From: Sphingomonadales bacterium
GTDB lineage: Bacteria; Pseudomonadota; Alphaproteobacteria; Sphingomonadales; Sphingomonadaceae
Assembly: GCA_027488785.1 (NCBI GenBank)
Contig: JAIYAY010000005.1
Location: 1-64,000, forward strand
Reading direction: 5' to 3'
Length of the DNA stretch: 64,000 bases
The position numbers were made by a program, and so were the translations under genes. Under the pieces are notes generated by a model. The model did not search any database. It was not told the DNA's origin and saw nothing but the letters and a program-made list of their open reading frames with translations. This document shows positions 35,444-45,397 of the stretch, in pieces; within the stretch, counting starts at the first letter, position 1; every line of letters starts with the position of its first letter.

Positions 35444-36466
35444 TTACGCCTCGTCCACTCCATAACCCTCGGGGTTGCGGGACTGCCAATTCCAACTCGA
35501 CTGACAGATGTCATCAAGCGTGTGGCCCGACGTCCAACCAAGCGTGTCTCGCGCCTTATCGACGCGTGCGACGCTCGTGGCGATGTCACCCGCGCGCCGC
35601 TCTGAGACTTGGTAGGGGACTGTGCGACCCGACGCCCTCTCAAAGGCGTCGACGATTTGCAGGACGGAATATGCCGAGCCGGTACCAATGTTGAATGCCT
35701 CACAGCCCTGATGCTTTGCTGCGTAGTCAATGGCCGCGAGGTGGGCGCGAGCGAGGTCGACAACGTGGATATAGTCGCGCTCGCCGGTCCCGTCGGCCGT
35801 CGCATAGTCATTTCCAAAGACGCTCAGGTGCGGCCTGCGTCCGACTGCCACTTGGGCCACAAAGGGCATGAGGTTATTGGGCGTCCCGCGCGGATCCTCG
35901 CCGATGTCGCCCGAGGCGTGGGCGCCGACAGGGTTGAAGTAGCGCAGCAATGCCGCCGAATTTTGAGGCTTTGAGCGGCACCAGTCCCTGATAATCTCCT
36001 CGACCATAAGCTTTGTGCGGCCATAGGGATTAGTGGGCGCCAGCGGGTGCTGTTCGTCGTAGGGGAGATACTGCGGCTCGCCGTAGACCGTTGCAGACGA
36101 AGAAAACACAATCCTCGTACATCCCGCCGCATCCATGGCAGCGAGCAGGCGCAGGGAGCCCACTACGTTATTGTCGTAATAGTCGATTGGGATCTCACTT
36201 GATTCGCCTACCGCCTTGAGGCCTGCAAAATGAATTACGGCGTCGGGTTGGAAGTCGCACAGCGCCTGCGTCAGCGTGTCTTGGTCTCGAATGTCGACCT
36301 CGCACTGCCTAAAGTCGGCATTGGCGAGGCGGCGAACTCGGTCTAACGCCACGGGCGAGCTGTTACGATAGTTGTCGCTCACGCAAACCTCGTGGCCGTC
36401 GCGTAGGAGCTCCAGCACCGTGTGCGTGCCGATATAGCCGGCGCCGCCAGTCACAAAAACTTTCAA
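35444..36466 (-). CDS. galE: UDP-glucose 4-epimerase
   Basis: A 340-residue extended SDR interconverting UDP-glucose and UDP-galactose. It starts at a TTG (36466) with GGAG eight bases upstream; another TTG at 36496 is possible but lacks the site. The N-terminus is KVFVTGGAGYIGTHTV, with AVIHFAGLKAVGES, Ser/Tyr/Lys in SSSATVYG and YGRTK, and RYFNPVGAH. It is the last gene of the operon starting with the sugar symporter, 116 bases after the aldose epimerase gene. Confidence 0.95.
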   Translation of the reverse strand: MKVFVTGGAGYIGTHTVLELLRDGHEVCVSDNYRNSSPVALDRVRRLANADFRQCEVDIRDQDTLTQALCDFQPDAVIHFAGLKAVGESSEIPIDYYDNNVVGSLRLLAAMDAAGCTRIVFSSSATVYGEPQYLPYDEQHPLAPTNPYGRTKLMVEEIIRDWCRSKPQNSAALLRYFNPVGAHASGDIGEDPRGTPNNLMPFVAQVAVGRRPHLSVFGNDYATADGTGERDYIHVVDLARAHLAAIDYAAKHQGCEAFNIGTGSAYSVLQIVDAFERASGRTVPYQVSERRAGDIATSVARVDKARDTLGWTSGHTLDDICQSSWNWQSRNPEGYGVDEA

Positions 36467-36582
36467 TTGCCTAACTCCGATGCAGGGCGCGCTCAATTAC
36501 GGCACGCGCTTCACTTGCCATATCTTCCCGCCCGAGTGCAACCGACACGCACGCCTCCTTCAATTTGACGAGGCAAAGACTT

Positions 36583-37437
36583 CTATATTATCTCAAACAC
36601 AAATGACGCCGAAATGCTTTTACCTGGCGCGATAGATTGCATCGGCAAAGTGCAATCCGGCATATTTATGGCGTTGGTGATATGGCTGACCGGTTCCAGA
36701 CAAATAAAATCTCCTCCTTTGGGAATGTAGAGAACCGACGCTCTGACATCGGCAGACAATCGGATTTGGTAACGCAGTTCTTGCCAACCGATTTTAGCCT
36801 TTCCAGTCCAATCGCTAAAAATATTATCAATATCTTGGTCGGCGATGACTTGAGGAATTGTAAAGTCATATCTACCGGCGACTGGCCTATTACCAATCGG
36901 AATTTTGCGAGCATCATTTTCCCAAATTGTTAATGCCGAGAATTGCACGACCGCAGACTTAGAAGCGAAAAACGGGTGAATACCTAATCCGCCGGGCATA
37001 TTGTCAGACCCCAGATTTGTCAGTGTCAAATCAATCGCCAATCGATCAGGTCCCAGTTCTATTTCCTGCTGTACGCGAAATGGCCAGGGCCATTTGTCAA
37101 GGTCATAGCTTTCCAGCAAAAGGACCGTCTTGTGACCGGCAGTCTCTGTAACTTCCCACGGGCTCTGCCAACCAATACCGTGATGCGCATGGGGTTCCGG
37201 CGGCGCATTTAACGGCAATTGATAGGATTGGTTGGCCCAGCAGAAGCGCCCGTCTGCAATGCGATTGGAAAAGGGTACGAGTGGAAAACATCCCATATCG
37301 GTAGCCTGCAATCCCGATTTTCCTGCATCAAGAACGGTTCGGAACATGGATTGGCCATCATATTGCCAGCTCAGAATGCTACCACCGATGTCAGGCCTTA
37401 AAACGCACCTACTGAGTCCGTTGATCAGTTCAATCAT
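36583..37437 (-). CDS. Aldose 1-epimerase family protein (galactose mutarotase-like)
   Basis: A 284-residue beta-sandwich enzyme of the GalM superfamily that interconverts alpha and beta anomers. Motifs are PFSNRIADGRF, the catalytic His region PHAHHGIGW and GGLGIHPFF, and the late acid in DFICLEPVSHITNAIN. It is shorter than E. coli GalM (346) and closer to the YihR/YeaD-like subgroup. Its place between galK copy 2 and galE supports a role in feeding alpha-galactose to galactokinase. Confidence 0.9.
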   Translation of the reverse strand: MIELINGLSRCVLRPDIGGSILSWQYDGQSMFRTVLDAGKSGLQATDMGCFPLVPFSNRIADGRFCWANQSYQLPLNAPPEPHAHHGIGWQSPWEVTETAGHKTVLLLESYDLDKWPWPFRVQQEIELGPDRLAIDLTLTNLGSDNMPGGLGIHPFFASKSAVVQFSALTIWENDARKIPIGNRPVAGRYDFTIPQVIADQDIDNIFSDWTGKAKIGWQELRYQIRLSADVRASVLYIPKGGDFICLEPVSHITNAINMPDCTLPMQSIAPGKSISASFVFEII

Positions 37438-37474
37438 GGCTTAACTTGTCCGATTCCTGGAGAGCAGCATATAG

Positions 37475-38647
37475 CTAGAGCACCGATGCCCCGCTTGAAG
37501 GATTACAGATTATGATACGAGCCTTACCCCCATCCGGTGTCTGATAGCTACTTTCGACCAGGGCCGTGACCTGTTCTAGAATCTCCAAGGGAACCAACGC
37601 AACAACGCAGCCGCCGAACCCGGCACCTGTCATCCGAACGCCGCCCTCAAGACCCAGAGAATTACTGATCATTTTGACCAGGCTATCAATGGGCGGCAAA
37701 GTGATTTCGAAATCATCCCGCATAGATCGATGAGATTGCTTCATTAACACGGAAAGTGTAGCAATATCATTGGTTGCCAAGGCGCCTGCTGCAGCCAGTG
37801 TTCTGGCATTTTCAGTAACAATATGGCGTGCCCTGCGATAAGTAATGTCGTCGAGATCACCGCGGTCCCGGACCAACCGATCGCTATCGATGTCGCGTAA
37901 GGCAGGAACACCGTAATGGGTCGCCGCCAGTTTGCACTGATTTCGGCGCTCGTTATAGGCGCTGTCTACCAACTCCCGTTCTATACCGGAATGGATTACC
38001 ATCACCGCCAAATCGTCCGGAATGGTTACAAATCTGGTTTCAAGGGACCGGCAATCGAGCAACATCACAGTCCCAGATTGGCCGCGGGCAGAAACCAGTT
38101 GATCCATGATCCCGCAGGCGCAGCCGACAAAATCATTTTCCGATTGCTGCGCGATCAAGGCATAATCTGTCGCATCAATCCGGTGAAAACCATGATGTTC
38201 GGCCAACGCTTTGATCAATGCCACGCCCATCGAGGCGGAGGATGATAGTCCGGCGCCCCGCGGCACATCGCCGACGATTGCCAAATGGACCCCGCCAACC
38301 TGCCACCCGCGTGACATCATGCTAGCCACTACTCCGCGGACATGGTTCATCCACTCGGCTTTCTGGTGAACAAAGCCTACCGACGGATCAAAACTGTCGC
38401 TGGCGTTATCATAGTCCCCGGCAACAACCCTAACCCCGGTGCCTTCGCTGGCCCCGATGGCCACAATGGTTTCATAATCGATCGCGCATGGCAGCACGAA
38501 ACCGTCGTTATAATCGGTGTGCTCGCCAATCAAATTGACACGACCGGGGGCTGCAACCAGCAGATCGGGTTCGCCGCCAAAAGCTTTGCGAAAGCTCGTC
38601 TTTGCCCGCTCGATCAGGATTTCACGTCTAGTCACGATAGTGGACAT
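37475..38647 (-). CDS. galK: Galactokinase, copy 2
   Basis: A 390-residue galactokinase with canonical GRVNLIGEHTDYNDG (Glu42), GAGLSSSASMGVA, catalytic Asp in CGIMDQ and MTGAGFGGCVVALVP. It overlaps galT copy 2 by 20 bases. The canonical signature and the operon with a sugar symporter, epimerases and galactosidases suggest this is the main enzyme for galactose released by the pathway; copy 1 may be redundant or specialised. Confidence 0.94.
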   Translation of the reverse strand: MSTIVTRREILIERAKTSFRKAFGGEPDLLVAAPGRVNLIGEHTDYNDGFVLPCAIDYETIVAIGASEGTGVRVVAGDYDNASDSFDPSVGFVHQKAEWMNHVRGVVASMMSRGWQVGGVHLAIVGDVPRGAGLSSSASMGVALIKALAEHHGFHRIDATDYALIAQQSENDFVGCACGIMDQLVSARGQSGTVMLLDCRSLETRFVTIPDDLAVMVIHSGIERELVDSAYNERRNQCKLAATHYGVPALRDIDSDRLVRDRGDLDDITYRRARHIVTENARTLAAAGALATNDIATLSVLMKQSHRSMRDDFEITLPPIDSLVKMISNSLGLEGGVRMTGAGFGGCVVALVPLEILEQVTALVESSYQTPDGGKARIIICNPSSGASVL

Positions 38648-39644
38648 CGCTGACTGCCCGCAACATTTCGGCGGCGTGTTCGGGTGTTAGATCGCGCTGA
38701 GCCTCGGCCAGCATTTCATAGCCGACCATGAATTTCCGGACCGAGGCGGATCGCAGCAAGGGCGGGTAGAAATGGGCATGGAGTTGCCAGTGGCTGGTTT
38801 CCGCATTATCAAACGGAGCGCCATGCCAGCCCATCGAATAGGGAAAACTGCAACGAAAAAGATTGTCATAGCGGATGGTTAGTTCGCGGATAGTTGCCGC
38901 AAGACCGGTTTTCTGCTGCTCATCTAGTTCGGGCAATCTGGCAACGGGGAAACGAGGCAGCAGCAATGTTTCAAAAGGCCAGCTTGCCCAATAGGGCACA
39001 ATGGCCAGCCAGTGGTCATTCACTACGGTCACACGCTCGCCGGCCTCTGCTTCCGCCTCTGCAAGCTCCAGCAATAGTTTCTGTTTTGTTTCCGAATAGT
39101 GTTTTTTCTGCATATTGTCTTCGGCCCGAACTTCATCGGGCACATGGTCGCTGGCCCAGATCTGGCCATGGGGGTGCGGGTTAGAGCAGCCCATCATAGA
39201 GCCCTTATTCTCGAATATCTGAACATTTGAATAGACCTGCCCGAGACGTCCAGTTTCACTGCACCAGGCGTCTATCACTTGCGAGATGCCGGCGAGCGGG
39301 AGTTGCGGCAGCGACTTGCCGTGATCCGGTGAGAAACACAGAACCTGACATTCACCGCGAACATCTTCTCGCTGGAAAAGCCCGGTCTCGCGTCGTGCGC
39401 CGTCAGATACTTTCAGCAGCGCGGGAAAATCATTGGGAAAAAGATGGACGCCAGCAAAGTTCGGGTTTTTCTCGCCGGTTACGCGCGTATTTCCCGGACA
39501 CAGGTAGCAATCCGGGTCATGGGCGAGCGGGGCCAGTTCGGGCTCCTGTTCCTCGCCCTGCCACGGCCGCAATATTCGGTGTGGTGATACCAGCACCCAT
39601 TTATCTGCCAGCGGATTATAACGGCGATGCGGCCCTTCGCTCAT
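38628..39644 (-). CDS. galT: Galactose-1-phosphate uridylyltransferase, copy 2
   Basis: A 338-residue GalT with HPH active site CSNPHPHGQIW, N-terminal KWVLVSPHRILRPW, YLCPGNTRVTGEKNPNF and C-terminal FYPPLLRSASVRKFMVGYEML. It starts three bases after the symporter stop and overlaps galK copy 2 by 20 bases. It is similar to copy 1 throughout but with many substitutions, so the two are not a recent duplication. Confidence 0.95.
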   Translation of the reverse strand: MSEGPHRRYNPLADKWVLVSPHRILRPWQGEEQEPELAPLAHDPDCYLCPGNTRVTGEKNPNFAGVHLFPNDFPALLKVSDGARRETGLFQREDVRGECQVLCFSPDHGKSLPQLPLAGISQVIDAWCSETGRLGQVYSNVQIFENKGSMMGCSNPHPHGQIWASDHVPDEVRAEDNMQKKHYSETKQKLLLELAEAEAEAGERVTVVNDHWLAIVPYWASWPFETLLLPRFPVARLPELDEQQKTGLAATIRELTIRYDNLFRCSFPYSMGWHGAPFDNAETSHWQLHAHFYPPLLRSASVRKFMVGYEMLAEAQRDLTPEHAAEMLRAVSDVHYRD

Positions 39645-39647
39645 GGT

Positions 39648-41114
39648 TCAATCCTCGGTAACAGCAGCCCGAAAGCCGACGAATCTTGACCGATTGCCTA
39701 GCATGAAATTGATCATCAGCGAGGCCAAGACCGACGTAACCAGCGTGACAACCATGAAATCGATATAGTGCATGGTGATAATGCCGGCTGGTTCAAGCTT
39801 GAACGTGAAGAGGCCATAAAGCGCCACACCCCAGATCACGCCGCCAATCGCCGCTGATGCGACCACGCCGCGGAACAGCAGCCCCACCACAAAAGCAGAA
39901 AGGATCGGCATCGAAACAAGACCGTTGAGCTGTTGCAGCAGGTTAATGATGCTCTCGGCATTCTGATAAAGCGGCACGAGAGTAATCGCGACTACGGTCA
40001 GCAATATCGAGATCGCAGCGGCGAGCTTCCAGTGATCGTTGACCTCGCCTATAAACTGCTCGTGAAAATCGACTGAGTAGAGCGCTACGGAGCTGTTGAG
40101 CACAGCACTGAACGTGGTGATGACAGCTGCGGCGACCATCGCTGCAAATGCCCCCGACAACCATCCTGGCAGAACCTGAGCAACCAGCATCCCATATGCA
40201 GCATCATTGACGTCGCCGAAAAGTTTGAACGCGACAATGCCCGGGATCACCACGATTGGGGGTACAATCAGAATGCGAATGGCTGCCGCAGCCATTACCC
40301 CCCTTTGCGCTTCCTTGACTGTGGGTGCAGCCATCGCCCGCTGGGTTATATTCTGGTTGGTCGACCAATAGAATATCTGGATAAAAATCATGCCAGTGAA
40401 CAATGTGTGAAACGGTATCGGCGAGTCCGATGCTCCGATCATGGTCAACCGTTCAGCTGGAACTCCAGAAAGATCGAAATCAACCGCCGCTAACGCAAGA
40501 ATGACGATCAGCATGGCTAAACCGAGAACGCCGATGCCAGAATATGTATCCATCACCGCAACGGCGCGTAACCCTCCTAATATTGCGTAAGCTGCCGAAA
40601 TCACCCCAAGGATGATTGCAAAGTAAATGAGACTGATCTCGGTACTGAAGAGCGATTGCATGAACAGTCCCCCAGAATACAAGGCAGCGGGCAAATAAAT
40701 CAAAACGTTGCCGAGCAGAAAGAGCGCCGAAATAAGCGTCCTGATACTCTTGCCGTGATAGCGCTTCTCAAGCAGCTCGGTCACCGTCGTGCAGTTGTTC
40801 CGGTAATAGATGGGGACGAACACATAAGCGAGAATAAGCAACCCGAAAAATCCGCATATTTCCCACCAGGCAAGCAACGCCATCTGGTTGCCATTCATAC
40901 CAACCAACTGGTCTGTTGATAAGTTTGTGAGCGTGATGGACCCGGCTATAAAAAGCCAGCTGAGTCCGCCGCCTGCGAGAAACACGTCCTTACTGGAACC
41001 GTCAAGGGCTTTCGACTGGCGAACCTTTAGCCACGTCGCGATGCCAATGAACGCTGTAATGGCAATACAGACTAAAATCTGCGTTCCGTTTGAAGTCGGA
41101 AAAACCTCTGGCAT
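39648..41114 (-). CDS. Sodium:solute symporter (SSS family), probable galactose/glucose transporter
   Basis: A permease of about 488 residues with thirteen to fourteen helices. SSS signatures include SITLTNLSTDQLVGMNGNQ, GGLRAVAVMDTYSGIG and YWSTNQNITQRAMAA; the last is typical of the vSGLT-like galactose transporters. The ATG at 41114 has GGGGAG seven bases upstream; another ATG at 41129 is in frame. First gene of the galT2-galK2-epimerase-galE operon. Monosaccharide uptake is the expected role. Confidence 0.91.
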   Translation of the reverse strand: MPEVFPTSNGTQILVCIAITAFIGIATWLKVRQSKALDGSSKDVFLAGGGLSWLFIAGSITLTNLSTDQLVGMNGNQMALLAWWEICGFFGLLILAYVFVPIYYRNNCTTVTELLEKRYHGKSIRTLISALFLLGNVLIYLPAALYSGGLFMQSLFSTEISLIYFAIILGVISAAYAILGGLRAVAVMDTYSGIGVLGLAMLIVILALAAVDFDLSGVPAERLTMIGASDSPIPFHTLFTGMIFIQIFYWSTNQNITQRAMAAPTVKEAQRGVMAAAAIRILIVPPIVVIPGIVAFKLFGDVNDAAYGMLVAQVLPGWLSGAFAAMVAAAVITTFSAVLNSSVALYSVDFHEQFIGEVNDHWKLAAAISILLTVVAITLVPLYQNAESIINLLQQLNGLVSMPILSAFVVGLLFRGVVASAAIGGVIWGVALYGLFTFKLEPAGIITMHYIDFMVVTLVTSVLASLMINFMLGNRSRFVGFRAAVTED

Positions 41115-41242
41115 CTGCCCACTCCCCATTTGACGGCCAATGGATAGACCTTATTGACGCTTTATAAAATTGTATCTTAATGACCTGAAATGCAAGTTGT
41201 TTAGATTTGAACCCATAGCCCTGGCCAACGTAGGACCTTTGT
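41115..41242. promoter_or_regulatory. Divergent promoter region of the galactose operons
   Basis: The 128-base A/T-rich gap between the symporter gene and the alpha-galactosidase gene must drive both directions. A TTGACG followed by TATAAAAT-like sequence (about 41152-41170) is a possible sigma-70 element. No local LacI, GntR or AraC gene is present to act on it. Confidence 0.45.
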
Positions 41243-43339
41243 ATGACAGCGTCGATTAAAACCTATCGGTTGGACGGAACGAGCACCAGCATTGTCTTTG
41301 CCAGTGACGGGTACATGATTGACCTGATCTATTTTGGTCCGGCGCTTCCCGAAAAGGAGGATCTGACGGTACTGGCAGCCATCAGCCAATTTGGTAGCCA
41401 TGAAAACCAACCTGAGAACGTGACAGTTGGCGGTCTGCTACCCGAGGTTCGAAACGGATTTTCGGGCAAACCTGCGTTAAAAATCCGGCAAGGCGTCACC
41501 TCCGTAGATACCTGTTTTGAATTACTCGATGTAACGTGCACCGAGGACAGACTGGTTGCGACTTGGAAAGATTGCGTCTGCCAAGTGCAAGTGTCGGCAA
41601 TTTGGCAAGCTTGCGATAGCGATGTCTTCAAATGTCATTATCGATTGTCAAACAAGGGGAACGAAGTAATATTTTTGGAAGCGGTGCCGTCGCTCGTTCT
41701 GCCTTTGCCAGCTCATTTTACTGAACTGACAAGTTTTCCGGGTCGATGGGCGCGCGAGATGCAGGCGACGAGGCACCAACTGGGACCAAGCATGATCGAG
41801 ATGCGATCAAGCGGAGGGAAGCCAGGATTTGACCCTGGCAACTGGCTCATTTTCCATAGCAACATCGACAGCAGCATATTGGGTTGCCATCTCGCTTGGA
41901 ACGGCGATCACATCGCGCTTGCTGCCAGAGATCGTGACGGACAAGCAACGGTTCATTTGGAAGCGACTCTTGATCGCAATGCCGCCGATCTTGTCCCTGG
42001 TGGCGCAATGACAACGCCAGTTAGCCTATTGTCCTTTGGCTTGAACGAAGATGAGTTCAGCCATAATTTTCACCAATATGTGCGGAAGGAAATACTGCCA
42101 CTCCGTTCGGGATGGGGACCAAGAAAGGTCCATCTGAACAGTTGGGAGGCGTTGGGCTTCAAACTTTCGCAAGCGGCGTTGATCGAGCTTGCTAACGAGG
42201 CATCAGCACTTGGCGTGGAACGGTTCGTACTTGATGATGGCTGGTTCAAAGGACGACGAAACGACAAGTCGGGAATCGGAGACTGGGTAGTCGACCCAAA
42301 CCTGTTTCCCACAGGCCTTGGGCCGCTCATCGATCATGTTCGAATGAAAGGCATGGACTTTGGCCTTTGGATCGAACCGGAAATGGTATCTCCCGACAGT
42401 GATCTTTATCGCATGCATCCCGACTGGTGCATCCATGATGGCTCAGAACGTCGCCCGACCGAACGAAACCAGCTGGTGCTCGATTTATCCCGGCGAGACG
42501 TGATGGAATATCTCTTCGCAGCCATAACTGATCTTCTCGCGAATAATAACATAGCGTATCTGAAATGGGATCATAACCGGCGGCAGTTTCCCTTGGGTGC
42601 TGGCCAAACCGAGGGCTATATTGAGCTGTTAAATGCAGTAACCAGCGCGCATCCCGACGTCGAAATCGAGCATTGCTCAAGCGGCGGTGGGCGTATTGAT
42701 CTGCGAAGCCTTGCAATGGCGCATCGTGTCTGGCCAAGCGACAATAATGATCCAATAGAACGCCTTCGGATCAACCGGAGCTGGGCCCGTTTTCTGCCGC
42801 TAGAAATAATGGGAAATCATGTCGGACCTTCACCCAACCCGATTACCGGGCGCAGAACGGACATAGATTTTCGCGCTAAGGTCGCGTTGTTCGGTCATAT
42901 GGGTGTGGAGGCAAATCCGGCAGACATGGATGCGCAAGAGAAAGCGGTTCTGGCCCAGCATATCGTTCTTTATAAAACTTGGCGCGAAATATTGCATTAT
43001 GGCAAGCTTTATCACCTTATTCATGACGACAGCGAAATTTATGGCCAGATCGTCGTGTCCGACGGGAAGGCTATTGCCTTTGCAGCGCAAACCGGTTTCG
43101 CCGAAAATTTCAATGTTACGCCCTTGCGATTTAAAGCGTTGGACAGCGATGCGTTTTACCGGGTTAAGTTGCCCAAGCCCTGGCCTCCCAAAGCCAGCGC
43201 GTATCTTGCCAATCCGGGTATGTGGGAAAATGGTGTGGTTTTGAGCGGAACGGCGCTTTTGGAAAAGGGATTGTCCCTGCCGCTTACCCATCCCGAAACG
43301 GCGTGGATTATCACGTTCGAAAAGGAAGCCGTCACATGA
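41243..43339 (+). CDS. Alpha-galactosidase (GH36)
   Basis: A 698-residue glycoside hydrolase releasing terminal alpha-galactose from melibiose, raffinose or galactomannan fragments. GH36 signatures are FVLDDGWFKGRRND (330-341), GLWIEPEMVSPDSDLY, the nucleophile Asp443 in YLKWDHNR and the acid/base Asp500 in WPSDNND. An AGGA site lies eight bases before the ATG. There is no signal peptide, so it acts in the cytoplasm. It overlaps the GH42 start by four bases. Confidence 0.94.
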   Translation: MTASIKTYRLDGTSTSIVFASDGYMIDLIYFGPALPEKEDLTVLAAISQFGSHENQPENVTVGGLLPEVRNGFSGKPALKIRQGVTSVDTCFELLDVTCTEDRLVATWKDCVCQVQVSAIWQACDSDVFKCHYRLSNKGNEVIFLEAVPSLVLPLPAHFTELTSFPGRWAREMQATRHQLGPSMIEMRSSGGKPGFDPGNWLIFHSNIDSSILGCHLAWNGDHIALAARDRDGQATVHLEATLDRNAADLVPGGAMTTPVSLLSFGLNEDEFSHNFHQYVRKEILPLRSGWGPRKVHLNSWEALGFKLSQAALIELANEASALGVERFVLDDGWFKGRRNDKSGIGDWVVDPNLFPTGLGPLIDHVRMKGMDFGLWIEPEMVSPDSDLYRMHPDWCIHDGSERRPTERNQLVLDLSRRDVMEYLFAAITDLLANNNIAYLKWDHNRRQFPLGAGQTEGYIELLNAVTSAHPDVEIEHCSSGGGRIDLRSLAMAHRVWPSDNNDPIERLRINRSWARFLPLEIMGNHVGPSPNPITGRRTDIDFRAKVALFGHMGVEANPADMDAQEKAVLAQHIVLYKTWREILHYGKLYHLIHDDSEIYGQIVVSDGKAIAFAAQTGFAENFNVTPLRFKALDSDAFYRVKLPKPWPPKASAYLANPGMWENGVVLSGTALLEKGLSLPLTHPETAWIITFEKEAVT

Positions 43340-45267
43340 GGTTGGGTTGCTGCTATTATCCCGAACATTGGCCGGAAAACCTCTGGGCCGAGGACGCTCT
43401 CCGTATGGTCGAGACCGGTCTTTCGCAAGTACGCATCGGGGAGTTTGCATGGAGCAGGATCGAACCCGATCCGGGTCAATTCGACTGGGGATGGCTCGAT
43501 CGTGCGATTGAAACACTCCATTCTGCTGGGCTAGAGGTCATTCTGGGCACGCCGACCGCAACGCCGCCAAAGTGGCTGGTCGATACGATGCCTGACATGG
43601 TAGCGACCAATGAACATGGACACGCTCGCGTATTTGGATCACGGCGGCACTATTGCTTCAGCCATCGCGGTTATCGCGCTGAAGCAGCTCGGATCACCCG
43701 GGCGGTAGCGAACCGCTATGGCAAGCATCCGGCTGTAGTAGCTTGGCAGACTGACAACGAATATGGTTGCCACGATACGGTGCTAAGCTTTTCCGACGCC
43801 GCGCGGCTGGCTTTCCGGGAATGGCTGGCAGCCCGCTATGGGACAGCGATGGACCTCAATCGCGCGTGGGGTAATGTCTTCTGGTCAATGGAGTACAGAA
43901 GCTTCGACGAGATCGATTTGCCCGGTCTCACGGTGACTGAGGCAAATCCAGCGCACTGGCTGGCCTTCCGTCGCTTCGCCTCGGACGAGGTGGCAGCCTT
44001 CAACCGCAGCCAGGTTGAGATACTTCGCGAACTCTCGCCCGGCCGCGATATTGTCCACAACTACATGGGCTTCTTCACCGAGTTCGATCATCACACGATC
44101 GCGGCCGATTTGGACGTGGTCGGCTGGGATTCCTACCCGCTTGGTTTCCTAGACAGCTTTCCATTCACCGAAGCCGACAAACTGGCATATGCCCGCCAGG
44201 GCCACCCGGATATAGCTGCTTTCCATCATGATCTCTATCGCGGTTGTAAGCCGAGCGGCCGCTGGTCGGTGCTCGAACAGCAGCCTGGCCCCGTTAACTG
44301 GGCAAACCACAATCCTGCGCCGCTGCCTGGTATGGTTCGGCTATGGACGTTGGAGGCTATGGCACATGGAGCTGAATTGGTCAGCTATTTCCGCTGGCGT
44401 CAGTTCCCGCAAGCGCAGGAGCAACATCACGCAGGACTTTTGCTACCTGATAGTGAACCAGCCCTCGGTCTTGCCGAAGCCGCACAGTCAGCCCGTGATA
44501 TCGCGATGCTGGGGCCAGTCGGCGATCCGCCTAAGCAAGTCGCACTAGTTTTTGCTTATGATGCGGACTGGGTCACCAAAATCCAGCCACAAGGTAAAGG
44601 CGTCTCTGCGCTGTGGGCTGCCTTTTCTTGCTATTCGGCACTTCGAAAACTGGGCCTCGATATCGACATCGTGCCTCCGGGCAGGCCTCTCGATGGCTAC
44701 GCTCTGGTGGCCTTGCCTTGCCTGCCGATTGTGCCTGATTGCCTAGTCGCGGAACTAAAGCGGTTTTCTGGTCAAATTGTAATCGGACCGCGAAGCGGCA
44801 GCCGCGATGCCGACTTTGCCATTTCCGATGGCCTGCCGCCCGGCCCCCTGCGAGCGCTGTTCCCCGGTAAGGTCGTAAGGGTGGAAAGCCTGCGTCCAGG
44901 CCTGACACATCCCGGCAAGGATTGGGAGATTGAGCGATGGCTGGAACATCTTGAAACTGCCACCGAACCTGAAATGATTGCTTTGGACGGCACGGTTGCA
45001 TGCTGGCGCCATAGGCAAGTGCGCTATATGTCGGCCTGGCCCAACCAAGAAGTTGCACACGCCGTACTAGCGCGCGCAGCCAAAGACGCCGGCCTTGCCA
45101 CACACGCTTTGCCCGAAGGCCTCAGGCTGCGTCGAGCCGGTGAGAATACGTTTGCCTTCAACTATAGTCAGACACCGGTCCACTTACCGGACACCGTAAC
45201 TGGCCATTTACTGCTAGGCCAAAGAACCCTTCACCCGGCCGATGTATCGATACTCAAAGCCAACTAA
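43336..45267 (+). CDS. Beta-galactosidase (GH42)
   Basis: A 643-residue GH42 enzyme starting MRLGCCYYPEHWPENLW at the ATG that overlaps the GH36 stop (ATGA); a longer in-frame start at 43222 lies inside GH36 and is rejected. Acid/base Glu142 is in WQTDNEYG and the nucleophile Glu314 in SVLEQQPGPVNW; the trimerisation domain follows. No signal peptide is seen. The coupling to GH36 suggests the cell takes up mixed alpha- and beta-linked galactosides and hydrolyses them inside. Confidence 0.95.
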   Translation: MRLGCCYYPEHWPENLWAEDALRMVETGLSQVRIGEFAWSRIEPDPGQFDWGWLDRAIETLHSAGLEVILGTPTATPPKWLVDTMPDMVATNEHGHARVFGSRRHYCFSHRGYRAEAARITRAVANRYGKHPAVVAWQTDNEYGCHDTVLSFSDAARLAFREWLAARYGTAMDLNRAWGNVFWSMEYRSFDEIDLPGLTVTEANPAHWLAFRRFASDEVAAFNRSQVEILRELSPGRDIVHNYMGFFTEFDHHTIAADLDVVGWDSYPLGFLDSFPFTEADKLAYARQGHPDIAAFHHDLYRGCKPSGRWSVLEQQPGPVNWANHNPAPLPGMVRLWTLEAMAHGAELVSYFRWRQFPQAQEQHHAGLLLPDSEPALGLAEAAQSARDIAMLGPVGDPPKQVALVFAYDADWVTKIQPQGKGVSALWAAFSCYSALRKLGLDIDIVPPGRPLDGYALVALPCLPIVPDCLVAELKRFSGQIVIGPRSGSRDADFAISDGLPPGPLRALFPGKVVRVESLRPGLTHPGKDWEIERWLEHLETATEPEMIALDGTVACWRHRQVRYMSAWPNQEVAHAVLARAAKDAGLATHALPEGLRLRRAGENTFAFNYSQTPVHLPDTVTGHLLLGQRTLHPADVSILKAN

Positions 45268-45300
45268 GTCCTCTGCTAGCTCAGCAATCTTCATGGCTTG

Positions 45301-45321
45301 ACCCTATAGATACTACAGGGT
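45301..45321 (+). terminator. Hairpin after the galactosidase operon
   Basis: ACCCTATAG-ATA-CTACAGGGT forms a 9-bp stem with one mismatch and a 3-base loop, 33 bases after the GH42 stop. It lacks a T-run, so it may be a Rho-dependent or stabilising structure, or an operator for the next gene. Confidence 0.35.
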
Positions 45322-45397
45322 GTAGATAGATCACCGGATCTAAATCTGCCGAGAAGGAAAAAATGTTTATCAAGCGCAAAATGATTGGAGGGACGCA

